Positions 8,002 to 15,812 of a stretch of DNA of 56,101 nt are shown here, piece after piece. The position numbers and the translations under genes are program-made. This stretch comes from Gallionella sp. (GTDB taxonomy: Bacteria; Pseudomonadota; Gammaproteobacteria; Burkholderiales; Gallionellaceae). The notes under the pieces are model-generated. The model worked only from the letters and a program-made list of their open reading frames with translations. It did not search any database and was not told the DNA's origin. The stretch is taken from the NCBI GenBank assembly GCA_030681375.1, contig JAUXWM010000061.1, positions 1 through 56,101 of the forward strand, written 5' to 3'. The first letter of the stretch is position 1; the number at the start of each line of letters is the position of its first letter.

Positions 8002-8304
8002 ATGACGAGCAGATTAATAGACAAGGAAGAAGACATCCAGCAGGCCTCGCAGGCGATCAAAGCCATTGCGCATCCGTTGAGGTTGAAGATTTTATGTGTG
8101 TTGGGTGATCAGGAAGTCAGCGTGCAGGATATTGTCGAACAAGTCGGCACCTCGCAGAGCAATATTTCACAGCATCTGGCGATTTTAAGAGATAAAGGCG
8201 TGCTGGCTACCCGCAAGGATGCGAATAAAGTGTACTACCGTATTGGCGATTTGCGCACACTCAAGCTGGTGAGCATGATGCGCGATGTTTTTTGCTCGGT
8301 GTAA
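8002..8304 (+). CDS. ArsR/SmtB family regulator, probable persulfide sensor (YgaV/BigR/SqrR type)
   Basis: This 100-aa winged-helix repressor has its recognition helix at about residues 50-65 (GTSQSNISQHLAILRDKGV) and a DANKVYYRIGD wing. It has two cysteines, Cys32 (KILCVLG) and Cys98 (DVFCSV), 66 residues apart. As I recall, that is the spacing of the sulfide/persulfide-sensing pair in BigR and SqrR. No classical arsenic or zinc site is seen. The start at 8002 follows a strong AGGAGG ribosome site, although an in-frame GTG at 7978 exists. The next gene encodes a DUF2892 membrane protein, as in E. coli ygaVP. Sulfur sensing is inferred from cysteines plus context. Confidence 0.87.
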   Translation: MTSRLIDKEEDIQQASQAIKAIAHPLRLKILCVLGDQEVSVQDIVEQVGTSQSNISQHLAILRDKGVLATRKDANKVYYRIGDLRTLKLVSMMRDVFCSV

Positions 8305-8307
8305 TCG

Positions 8308-8336
8308 TTGATTTATATAGAATATTAGCGTATTAT
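8308..8336 (+). promoter_or_regulatory. Promoter for the DUF2892 gene
   Basis: TTGATT (8308-8313) and TATTAT (8331-8336) are 17 bp apart and lie in an AT-rich stretch between the ArsR gene and the DUF2892 gene. The spacer contains ATATTAG (8322-8328), a heptamer that is also the half-site of the palindrome in the RND operon promoter at 13239. About 135 bp of transcribed leader with no gene then lead to the start at 8473. Confidence 0.5.
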
Positions 8337-8472
8337 TATGGATTGAGATTGCAAAAAAACAGGCGAGAAATTCGGGCTGGAGTGGTGCTTCTGGTCACTT
8401 TTATTTTCCGCTTAATCCCGCGCCTCATGGCGCAAAATACATTCATCAAATTAATAATCAGGAGCTTTAATT

Positions 8473-8685
8473 ATGACCGCAGACCGTATCGTACACATCG
8501 TAGCTGGTAGTTTTATCTTGTTGTCGCTCGCGCTGGGAGTGGAAGCCAGCCCGGTATTTGTGAGTAATTACTTTTTATTGCTTACCGCCTTCGTTGGATT
8601 GAATTTGTTTCAAAGCGGCTTTACTAACTTTTGCCCCTTGAATAACATTCTCGCAAAACTCGGAGTCAAGGGCGGTTCCTGCTAA
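8473..8685 (+). CDS. DUF2892 (YgaP-like) inner-membrane protein
   Basis: This 70-aa protein has two transmembrane helices (about residues 8-25 and 30-48) and the family's CPLNNILAKLGV segment. In E. coli YgaP the same domain is fused to a rhodanese; here it is free-standing. It is next to an ArsR regulator of the likely persulfide-sensing class, and a membrane-anchored rhodanese is encoded at 10470-10880, so both halves of a YgaP-like protein are present nearby as separate genes. An AGGAGC ribosome site precedes the ATG. Confidence 0.86.
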   Translation: MTADRIVHIVAGSFILLSLALGVEASPVFVSNYFLLLTAFVGLNLFQSGFTNFCPLNNILAKLGVKGGSC

Positions 8686-8713
8686 CGTGTTTGCACGCTG
8701 CGCGAGTTAATCG

Positions 8714-10486
8714 TTGATTGACAAGCTGCAACGGATCAAATTAACCCACATGAGTCTGGCTTTGGTCGGGCTGATGTGGGTTTTCCCGTTTTTGCATTTT
8801 CGTCATCGTTATCCGCTGACCACGTTTGATCAGGAGTGGTGGAGCGCACTGCTAGGCGTGCTTGCTCTCACGCTGCTGCTGGCTCGCGATGGCCGGGGGC
8901 AGGCGGGAATTCCGCGCATTGTGCAATTGCCCGTCGCACTGATAGCCGTGGTATTGCTGCAAATGGCCATGGGTATGACGGCCTACGTCGGGCAGGGGCT
9001 GCTTTACATGCTGTATCTGTTGTTCGCCGCATTGCTGATGATGCTCGGCGCCAGAATGCGTGACTGTCTGGGTATCGACAAGGTCGCCATGGTGTTGGCG
9101 ATTTGTTTGCTGACAGGCGCGGAATTGAGTGCGTTGATTGGCGTGTTGCAGCACTATCGCTGGCATACGCTGCTGGATCAGGTCGTGGTGGTGAAGGTGT
9201 CCACTGGCGTGTACGGCAATCTGGCGCAGCCCAATCATTTTGCCAATTACATTGCCTTGGGTCTGATTTCGCTGGGCTTGTTGTTCCAACAGCGAAAATT
9301 ACACGCGGCTTACGTGGTACTGCTGGCTGCGCCCTTGTTGCTGGTGATGACGCTCAGCGGTTCGCGCAGTGGCTGGTTGTATCTGCTAATGATGGCCGCG
9401 CTGGCCGCATGGGCGGGGCGGGGCAGGCCTGAGTTGCGCCCGTTGTTGCGCTACGCTTTGCTGCTGCTGGCGGGCTTCGCCGCGATGCATGGCCTGGTGC
9501 AACTGCCCTTCATGCAAGGTGCGGGCAATAACTACAACATCATGCAGCGCATGTTCGGTGATGCCGCGTCCGGCGGTGTTCGCCTGTATTTGTGGCATGA
9601 GGCATGGTTGATATTTAAACAGTCGCCATGGCTGGGCGCAGGGTTCGGTCAATTTTCCTGGCAGCATTTCCAATTGGGGCCGTTGCTGCAGCGCACGCAT
9701 CTCACCGGCTTGTACAACAACGCGCATAACCTGATTTTTCAATTGGCTGCGGAAGCAGGCATCGTCGGGTTGTTTGCGTTGTTTGCCGCGCTGGGGGTGT
9801 GGCTTAATGGCTTGCGTCGCGTGTCATTGACTGCCGCGCACTGGTGGGGGCAGGCCGTATTGGGTGTGCTAGCTGTACACAGCCTGCTCGAATATCCCCT
9901 GTGGTATGCCTACTTCGTGGCTGTCGCAGCGGTTTTGTTGGGCGTACTGGACGAAACGCGTTACCGGATGGCGTGGTGTGGCACGGCACGCGCATCGCTG
10001 GCGGCCATGTTGTTGCTGGGTTTGTTCTCGCTGCTACAGTTGCGTAGCGGTTATCAGCAACTGAAGGACACGCTGGCGATACGCCCGGCATCTGCGACTG
10101 CCGCTGCAGAAGTGCAGCAGATACGCAGCGGGTTGGTTGCGGTACGTCGTGGTATGTTGCTGTCGCCCTATGCTGAGCTGTTCATGAGCTCTTACCATGA
10201 AGTGAATAAGGACCGTCTCAAGCAAAAGCTGGCGATGAACGAGAGGGTAATGCGCTTTATGCCGGTTGCCTCGGTCGTTTACCGGCAAGCGTTTTTATTG
10301 GCGCGAAATGGTCAGCAGGCGCAGGCGCAACGGGTATGGGAACAGGCCATCTGGTCTTACCCGGGGAATGAAGAAAAACGCGAACAGTTAGTCAAGTTGG
10401 CCGAGAAAGACCCCGAACATTTTTCTGCTCTGCTAGAATTCGCCCTCCAGAAAGAACAGGAGTACCTACGTGCAGTTCATAATTGA
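8714..10486 (+). CDS. PglL/Wzy/WaaL-type O-oligosaccharyltransferase or O-antigen ligase
   Basis: This 590-aa polytopic membrane protein has about 11-12 hydrophobic helices in the first 430 residues, then a soluble C-terminal region at about 440-590 with helical repeat character. The signature region at about residues 165-200 (STGVYGNLAQPNHFANYIA) and the large periplasmic loop with LYNNAHNLIFQLAAEAG match the PglL_A/Wzy_C family, which transfers lipid-linked glycans to pilin or other proteins, or to lipid A. Protein O-glycosylation is the favoured role; substrate cannot be read from sequence. The start is taken as TTG at 8714; an in-frame ATG at 8750 is the alternative. The 3' end overlaps the next gene by 17 bp. 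Confidence 0.88.
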   Translation: MIDKLQRIKLTHMSLALVGLMWVFPFLHFRHRYPLTTFDQEWWSALLGVLALTLLLARDGRGQAGIPRIVQLPVALIAVVLLQMAMGMTAYVGQGLLYMLYLLFAALLMMLGARMRDCLGIDKVAMVLAICLLTGAELSALIGVLQHYRWHTLLDQVVVVKVSTGVYGNLAQPNHFANYIALGLISLGLLFQQRKLHAAYVVLLAAPLLLVMTLSGSRSGWLYLLMMAALAAWAGRGRPELRPLLRYALLLLAGFAAMHGLVQLPFMQGAGNNYNIMQRMFGDAASGGVRLYLWHEAWLIFKQSPWLGAGFGQFSWQHFQLGPLLQRTHLTGLYNNAHNLIFQLAAEAGIVGLFALFAALGVWLNGLRRVSLTAAHWWGQAVLGVLAVHSLLEYPLWYAYFVAVAAVLLGVLDETRYRMAWCGTARASLAAMLLLGLFSLLQLRSGYQQLKDTLAIRPASATAAAEVQQIRSGLVAVRRGMLLSPYAELFMSSYHEVNKDRLKQKLAMNERVMRFMPVASVVYRQAFLLARNGQQAQAQRVWEQAIWSYPGNEEKREQLVKLAEKDPEHFSALLEFALQKEQEYLRAVHN

Positions 10487-10880
10487 AAACCTATTACCCA
10501 TTTCCATTGCGCTGATGAGCAGTGCCATGCTTGTGTGGTCCATGTTTGGCAATCGCGTTCGCGGTATCAAGGACGTTGACGCCAATGCCGCCTTGCAGCT
10601 CATTAATCACAAGGATGCTTTCGTGCTGGATGTGCGTGAGCCGGAAGAGTACAAAGCCGGGCATTTGTTGAACGCGCATCTGATCCCGCTCGGCAAGCTC
10701 AAGGAGCGTATCGGTGAGTTGGAAAAATACAAGGATAAGCCTATCGTCGTGGTTTGTCGGAGCAGCAACCGTTCGGGTTCGGCTTGTGTAAATCTCTCCA
10801 AGCAGGGCTTTACCCAGGCTTATAATCTGACGGGTGGCATGATGGCGTGGCAAAAAGCCAATCTGCCGGTGCAAAAATAA
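10470..10880 (+). CDS. Membrane-anchored rhodanese-like protein (YibN type)
   Basis: This 136-aa protein has one N-terminal transmembrane segment (about residues 5-24) and a cytoplasmic rhodanese domain at about 40-132. The active-site loop reads VVVCRSSNRSG with the persulfide-forming Cys intact. DVREPEEYKAGHL and LTGGMMAWQKA are standard rhodanese landmarks. It starts with GTG at 10470 behind an AGGAG site, inside the end of the upstream ligase gene. The order rhodanese-grxC-secB-gpsA is the same as yibN-grxC-secB-gpsA in E. coli. It could pass sulfane sulfur near the membrane; the acceptor is unknown. Confidence 0.93.
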   Translation: MQFIIENLLPISIALMSSAMLVWSMFGNRVRGIKDVDANAALQLINHKDAFVLDVREPEEYKAGHLLNAHLIPLGKLKERIGELEKYKDKPIVVVCRSSNRSGSACVNLSKQGFTQAYNLTGGMMAWQKANLPVQK

Positions 10881-11137
10881 TGGCTAAAATAACCATGTAC
10901 ACCACCGAAGTATGCCCCTACTGCATCCGCGCGGAGCAGTTGTTGCAGCGCAGAGGGGTCACTGAAATCGAAAAGATACGGGTGGATTTGCAGCCTGAAT
11001 TGCGCATCGCCATGGTGGAGAAAACCGGGCGGCGTACAGTGCCGCAAATATTTATTAACGAGCATCACGTCGGCGGCTATGATGATTTGGCTGAATTGGA
11101 TCAGGCCGGTGAATTAACAGCACTATTGCTTGAATAA
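10880..11137 (+). CDS. grxC: Glutaredoxin 3
   Basis: This 85-aa dithiol glutaredoxin reduces protein disulfides and glutathione mixed disulfides in the cytosol. The CPYC active site lies at residues 12-15, followed by the RRTVPQIFINEHHVGGYDDL segment with the cis-proline (TVP) and the glutathione-binding GG-D. The ATG overlaps the stop of the rhodanese gene (TAATG), so the pair is translationally coupled. Length is typical. Confidence 0.96.
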   Translation: MAKITMYTTEVCPYCIRAEQLLQRRGVTEIEKIRVDLQPELRIAMVEKTGRRTVPQIFINEHHVGGYDDLAELDQAGELTALLLE

Positions 11138-11156
11138 TTTTTAACAAGGATAAAAC

Positions 11157-11624
11157 ATGACCGAAGCAGCGCAGGAAAATAACCAACCCATGTTCAATAT
11201 GGACAAAATCTATGTGAAGGATTTGTCGCTGGAAATCCCGCACGCCCCGCAGATATTTCTGGAGCGCGAAAATCCGCAAATAGAGGTGCAATTGCATACT
11301 TCTGCAGAATCCATCGATGAGGGCGTGTATGAAGTGACCGTGACGGCAACCGTTACGGCCAAGCTGGGCGAGAAGGTGATGTTTCTGATCGAGGCCAAAG
11401 AGGCTGGGATTTTCACTTTGCGCAATTTGCCGGGTGCTGAAATGGAGCCGATTCTGGCGGTGATGTGCCCGAATATCTTGTTCCCTTATTTGCGTGAAGT
11501 CGTCTCCGATGTGGCGGTGCGCGCCGGTTTTGCGCCCGTGATGTTGAATCCGATCAATTTTGAGGTGCTGTATCAGCAACAGCAGGCGCAACAGGCTGAG
11601 GCGGCCCAGGTGACTACCCACTGA
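11157..11624 (+). CDS. secB: Protein-export chaperone SecB
   Basis: This 155-aa cytosolic tetrameric chaperone holds presecretory proteins unfolded and hands them to SecA. The family pattern is clear: FNMDKIYVKDLSLEIPHAP at the N-terminus, VEVTV-like strands in the middle, and the FPYLREVVSDVAVRAGF region followed by the INFEVLYQQQ tail. It lies in the conserved block between grxC and gpsA, with an AAGGA ribosome site. Confidence 0.97.
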   Translation: MTEAAQENNQPMFNMDKIYVKDLSLEIPHAPQIFLERENPQIEVQLHTSAESIDEGVYEVTVTATVTAKLGEKVMFLIEAKEAGIFTLRNLPGAEMEPILAVMCPNILFPYLREVVSDVAVRAGFAPVMLNPINFEVLYQQQQAQQAEAAQVTTH

Positions 11625-12073
11625 TGAGGCTATTCAATCCATCGCATCTTGTCCTGCTGTGCACGCTGTTGGGTGCCGTGGCGGCGCATGCGGTGGATTA
11701 TGTCTCAGTCGGGGAAAGCAGCGCGATTCTCTACGATGCGCCTTCGCTCAAGGCCAACAAATTATTCGTGGTTAATCGTTACATGCCTTTTGAGCAGGTT
11801 GTCGGTCTGGATGCATGGGTCAAGGTGCGAGACCGTTCCGGTGCGTTGTACTGGCTGGAAAGACGCGTGCTGGGCAACAAGAAATATGTTTTTGCAGTGA
11901 TACCGCTGCTTGATGTGCGCTCGGCACCCGATTTTGGTGCGCCGCGCCTGTTCCAGGTGCGTCAGCAAGTGGCGCTGGAGTCGCTGGGTGCCACGGGCAC
12001 GGGTTGGATAAATGTGCGCCACAAGGAAGGTGAGGTGGGCTTTGTGCGCAGCACCGAGGTGTGGGGCGAATAA
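11624..12073 (+). CDS. Secreted SH3-domain protein
   Basis: This 149-aa protein has a signal peptide (about residues 1-23, ending AAHAV) and two bacterial SH3-like repeats: about 26-80 (SVGESSAILYDAPSLKANKL) and about 88-145 (AVIPLLDVRSAPDFGAPRLF). Such domains usually bind peptidoglycan or envelope proteins. The ATG overlaps the secB stop (TGATG), so it is in the grxC-secB transcript. No enzyme domain is seen, and its precise role is unknown. Confidence 0.87.
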   Translation: MRLFNPSHLVLLCTLLGAVAAHAVDYVSVGESSAILYDAPSLKANKLFVVNRYMPFEQVVGLDAWVKVRDRSGALYWLERRVLGNKKYVFAVIPLLDVRSAPDFGAPRLFQVRQQVALESLGATGTGWINVRHKEGEVGFVRSTEVWGE

Positions 12074-12171
12074 ATCAGCATCCGGGCCGCAATGCCGCAT
12101 GGGTCACGTCGCCAGATGATAGTCGCGCAAAGCAGCACAGTGATTTTTCACTTACCACTTTCAAGTAAATC

Positions 12172-13173
12172 ATGAACATTACCATTATCGGCGCAGGTGC
12201 CTGGGGAACAGCTTTAGCCGTCAGCCTGGCTGCGCGGCATCGTGTTACCTTGTGGGCGCGTGATGCCGAGCAGCTGGCGGCAATGCGTGCCCAGCGCTGC
12301 AATCAGCGCTATTTGCCCAGCGTGACGTTGCCTGACAATCTGCTCCTGAGCGCAGATTTTTCCGCCGCCTTGCTGGGGGCCGACTTGCTGATCGTCGCCG
12401 TACCTACTGCTGCTTTTCGCAGCACTCTGCACGCGATCGTACAGTCCGGGCTTTGCGTATCCTCATGTGGCGTGGTGTGGTTATGCAAGGGATTTGAGGC
12501 GGAAACTTCGTTGCTGCCGCATCAGGTTGCCGCGCAGGTATTGCCGCTCGGGCTTCAGTGCGGCGTGTTATCCGGCCCCAGTTTTGCTTTGGAAGTGGCG
12601 CAGGGTCTGCCCACTGCCCTGGTGTTGGCGGCCACGGATGAGGCCTTTGCGCAGCGTATTGCGCACGCGCTGCATCATTCCTGCTTGCGGGTGTATGCCA
12701 GCCATGATGTCGTCGGCGTAGAAGTCGGTGGCGCAGTCAAGAATGTGATGGCGATTGCCGCCGGCGTCTGCGATGGCATGAAGCTGGGCAATAACGCCCG
12801 TGCCGCCTTGATTACGCGAGGCCTGGCAGAAATCACCCGGCTGGGCTTGAAGCTGGGCGGGCATCAGGAAACGCTGGGCGGTTTGTCGGGTGCGGGCGAT
12901 TTGATTCTGACCTGTACCGGCGACTTGTCACGTAACCGGCGGGTAGGCTTGCTGTTGGCACAACAGCAAGGCGTGGACGAAATATTGCTCCAGTTAGGGC
13001 ATGTTGCCGAGGGGGTGTATGCCGTACGTGAAGTGCACCAGCTTGCGCAACGTCTGGGTGTGGATATGCCTATCAGCGATGCCGTTTATCGTGTTATTTA
13101 CGAACATGTTCCCGCCGCCGAGATGGTTGCCACGCTGCTGAACCGCACGGCGAATCTGGAATTCGCTCAGTAA
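12172..13173 (+). CDS. gpsA: Glycerol-3-phosphate dehydrogenase [NAD(P)+]
   Basis: This 333-aa enzyme reduces dihydroxyacetone phosphate to sn-glycerol-3-phosphate for phospholipid synthesis. It shows the Rossmann [10 protein letters not shown] loop at residues 6-15, [12 protein letters not shown] in the centre, the catalytic Lys in [13 protein letters not shown], and [23 protein letters not shown] in the C-terminal domain. The position after secB matches many Proteobacteria. About 98 bp of non-coding DNA precedes it, so it may have its own promoter. Confidence 0.97.
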   Translation: MNITIIGAGAWGTALAVSLAARHRVTLWARDAEQLAAMRAQRCNQRYLPSVTLPDNLLLSADFSAALLGADLLIVAVPTAAFRSTLHAIVQSGLCVSSCGVVWLCKGFEAETSLLPHQVAAQVLPLGLQCGVLSGPSFALEVAQGLPTALVLAATDEAFAQRIAHALHHSCLRVYASHDVVGVEVGGAVKNVMAIAAGVCDGMKLGNNARAALITRGLAEITRLGLKLGGHQETLGGLSGAGDLILTCTGDLSRNRRVGLLLAQQQGVDEILLQLGHVAEGVYAVREVHQLAQRLGVDMPISDAVYRVIYEHVPAAEMVATLLNRTANLEFAQ

Positions 13174-13233
13174 TAGCTGGGCTGCCGTCGCCATTCGCGC
13201 GCCAGGCCGGTAACTCGCAGAAATAATGAGTTG

Positions 13234-13261
13234 TTGCAATATTAGAAAAAGCTAATATAAT
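13234..13261 (+). promoter_or_regulatory. Promoter of the RND efflux operon
   Basis: TTGCAA (13234-13239) and a consensus TATAAT (13256-13261) are separated by 16 bp. Transcription would start near 13268, about 45 bases before the tolC-like ATG at 13312, which has a GGAGGTGA ribosome site. An operator-like palindrome fills the spacer. Confidence 0.7.
13239..13258. promoter_or_regulatory. Operator-like palindrome between -35 and -10
   Basis: ATATTAG (13239-13245) and CTAATAT (13252-13258) form a perfect inverted repeat with a 6-nt spacer, placed exactly between the promoter hexamers. This is the usual position for a repressor that blocks polymerase. Repressors of the TetR, MarR or ArsR families use sites of this size. 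No regulator gene lies next to it, so the repressor is encoded elsewhere, or possibly by the ArsR gene at 8002 (the same heptamer occurs in the promoter at 8308). Confidence 0.65.
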
Positions 13262-13311
13262 GACCGAGTAATTCGTTAAGTTGCGAATTGGACTACGAAT
13301 GGAGGTGAAGG

Positions 13312-14700
13312 ATGGCTTTGTTGAATATGACGCAATGGATCAGGCTGGCGGGCGCGGCGTTTTTGTGGGGAACGATGGGTGCTGCCCAGGGCGCGGATTT
13401 GCAACAATGCGTTAGCATCGCACTCAATCAAAATCCCGATATTCTGGCGAGCCAGTCTCAACTTGCGCAGGCGGAAGCAGCATTGGGTCAGGCGCAGGGT
13501 CAACGATGGCCCAAGCTGACGGCCTCCGTGACGGCAACGCGTACCAATGACGCGTTGAATGCGTTCGGACTCAAGCTCTCACAGCGCAACGCGACATTCA
13601 ACGATTTTGGCGCAGGTCAATTTAATCCTGCCGCGCCCGGAGCGCTCTCTGTTGCGCCCACCAATCTGAATTATCCCGGCGCAGTGAACAACTACAATTC
13701 GCGGCTGGAATTGCAAATCCCCCTGTATAACGGCGGAATGATCTCGGCTTATGTCGATCAGGCTCATGCTTACGTCAAGGCGGCCCGAGAAGGTGATCTG
13801 GCCGCGCGCCAGCAAGTTATCTTTCACGTAATTCAGGCCTATCAGGGCGTGCATACGGCAAGAGCCTATGTCAATGTTGCGAAACAGGCACAGGCGGCCG
13901 CTGAAGCCTACGTCAAAACCACACAAAATCTGCTGCGCGAGGGGGTGGTTGTGCGCAGTGATCTGTTATTTGCCCAGGTTAATCTTGCCGATATCAAACT
14001 CAAGCAGCAAGAAGCCAGTCGCGCGGAGGCTGCCGCAGTTGACCAGTTGCATTTGCTATTGGGGCTGTCACTGGATGCGCCACTCGAAATTGGCGCTGAT
14101 TTCACCCCGGATGCAATGAAAGGTGAAGTTGCCGGATTGCAGGCCGAGGCGCTTGCAAGCAATCCGAGCGTCATGGCGCTGCGCAATCAGCTGGAAGCGG
14201 CCGGCGCCGGTGTGAAGGTGGCGCGTGCGGACTATTACCCCCATTTCAATGCGATGGTGCGGCAAGACTGGAACGCCCCTACGCTGCAACAAACAGCATC
14301 TTCCTATACCGTGGCCGGCGTGCTTTCCTGGCAGTTGCTGGATTTTGGTGTCACGAACGGTGCCGTGGGGCGCGCGGAAGCCTCGCGCAGCCTGTTGCAG
14401 GCACGCCTTAAACAGGCTGAAGAAGGCGTGCGCTTTCAGGTGGTTGATGCATGGCGTGGCGCTGTCGAGGCCGAGTCGCGGGTCAATGCGCGGGTTGCTG
14501 CCGTGGCGCAGGCCGGTGAGGCGCAGCGTCTGGTCGCAAGGCGTTATGAGAACGGCGTCACGACCATGGTCGAGGTGCTGGCTGCGCAGGCACAGCTCGA
14601 CAAAGCGCGTGCCGATGAAGTGGCCGCAAAATACCAGCTGACAGTGCAACGCTCCGCCTTGCGTCTTGCGGTGGGCAAACTCAATAGTGATCAATTATGA
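13312..14700 (+). CDS. TolC-family outer-membrane efflux protein
   Basis: This 462-aa protein has a signal peptide (about residues 1-29, ending GAAQGA) and two outer-membrane efflux repeats: about 35-240 and 250-455. The repeats have the usual Ala/Gln-rich coiled-coil helices (SQLAQAEAALGQAQGQ and VARRYENGVTTMVEVLAAQAQL). It is the outer-membrane duct of the tripartite pump encoded with the next two genes. Its stop overlaps an upstream ATG of the adaptor frame (ATGA at 14697-14700). Confidence 0.94.
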   Translation: MALLNMTQWIRLAGAAFLWGTMGAAQGADLQQCVSIALNQNPDILASQSQLAQAEAALGQAQGQRWPKLTASVTATRTNDALNAFGLKLSQRNATFNDFGAGQFNPAAPGALSVAPTNLNYPGAVNNYNSRLELQIPLYNGGMISAYVDQAHAYVKAAREGDLAARQQVIFHVIQAYQGVHTARAYVNVAKQAQAAAEAYVKTTQNLLREGVVVRSDLLFAQVNLADIKLKQQEASRAEAAAVDQLHLLLGLSLDAPLEIGADFTPDAMKGEVAGLQAEALASNPSVMALRNQLEAAGAGVKVARADYYPHFNAMVRQDWNAPTLQQTASSYTVAGVLSWQLLDFGVTNGAVGRAEASRSLLQARLKQAEEGVRFQVVDAWRGAVEAESRVNARVAAVAQAGEAQRLVARRYENGVTTMVEVLAAQAQLDKARADEVAAKYQLTVQRSALRLAVGKLNSDQL

Positions 14701-14726
14701 ATAGTACGGAATTAGGGAGAAAAGCG

Positions 14727-15812
14727 ATGAATGTGCAACAACGTTCCATGGGAAAGCTGGCGCTCATATTGCTTGTTTTATTGTCAGCCTGTCAGCCTCA
14801 CGATCAGGCCGCTGAAGTGCAGGTGCGGAAAGTGGAAGCACAGGTATTGACAGTGAGCTTGACGGCAATGCCGGTGTTCGATGCGACGCCGGGTTCGGTT
14901 ATTTCCGAACAGCAGGTGCAGGTTGCATCCCGGCTCATGGGCTATATACGCGATATTCATGTGCACGAAGGGGATACGGTAAAAACAGGGCAATTACTGT
15001 TTACTATTGATCCGTCGGATATTCAGGGACAAGTGGTTCAGGCGCGCGCCGGACACGCTCAGGCGGAAGCTGCGCTGGGCGATGCCAAGTCTGATTTTGA
15101 GCGTTTTTCAAACCTGTACAAGGAAGAATCTGTTTCGAAATCGCAGTACGACAAGATGAAGTTGCAATACAGCATGGCGCAGAGCCAGGCGCGCGCAGCG
15201 CGCGCAGGCCTGGACATGGCGGAGTCGCAATTGCGTTATGCCGAAGTGCGCGCGCCCATCGCCGGTGTAGTGACGCAAAAGATGGCCTCCAAGGGTGATC
15301 TGGCCGCGCCGGGCAGACCAGTGCTGGTGCTGGAAAACCCGGGCAAGCTGATGGTGCAAACCTCAGTTGGCAACGAGACCTATTCCTTGCTCAAGCTGGG
15401 GGATAGTGCGCGGGTTGAAATTTCCGGGCAGGCCCAGGCGCTGGAAGGGAAAATCGTGCGGCTGGTTCCTGCCGCAGATGCCATGTCGCACACCCATCTG
15501 GTCAAGCTGGAATTGCCGGATGCCAAGGGGCTGACCAGCGGCGCCTTCGCGCGTGTGCGATTTAACGTGGGCGCCGGGCAGGGTATCAGCGTGCCGAAAG
15601 CAGCGATTCTGCAACGCGCGGGCATCACCGGTGTCTTCGTGGTTGACGGGCAGGGGATCGCACGTTATCGCATGGTCAGAACAGGTGAGGACAGAGAGGG
15701 CGCTGTCGAAATCGCGGCCGGGCTCAATCCGGGTGAGAAAATTGTGGTCGGCAATGCTGATGCGCTCAGCTCGGGCGACCTCGTACAGTTGACTGGAAGC
15801 AAAGCACCATGA
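14727..15812 (+). CDS. RND efflux periplasmic adaptor (membrane-fusion lipoprotein)
   Basis: This 361-aa adaptor joins the inner-membrane pump to the outer-membrane duct. The start at 14727 gives a clean lipoprotein signal with the lipobox LSAC at about residues 18-21 and follows an AGGGAGA ribosome site. An in-frame ATG at 14697, overlapping the tolC-like stop, would add ten residues ahead of the signal. Domains follow the HlyD/AcrA plan: a lipoyl half (GYIRDIHVHEGDTVKTGQLL), a coiled-coil hairpin at about 95-160, the second lipoyl half (APIAGVVTQKMASKGDLAAPG), a beta barrel and a membrane-proximal domain. The stop overlaps the pump gene start (ATGA). Confidence 0.93.
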   Translation: MNVQQRSMGKLALILLVLLSACQPHDQAAEVQVRKVEAQVLTVSLTAMPVFDATPGSVISEQQVQVASRLMGYIRDIHVHEGDTVKTGQLLFTIDPSDIQGQVVQARAGHAQAEAALGDAKSDFERFSNLYKEESVSKSQYDKMKLQYSMAQSQARAARAGLDMAESQLRYAEVRAPIAGVVTQKMASKGDLAAPGRPVLVLENPGKLMVQTSVGNETYSLLKLGDSARVEISGQAQALEGKIVRLVPAADAMSHTHLVKLELPDAKGLTSGAFARVRFNVGAGQGISVPKAAILQRAGITGVFVVDGQGIARYRMVRTGEDREGAVEIAAGLNPGEKIVVGNADALSSGDLVQLTGSKAP

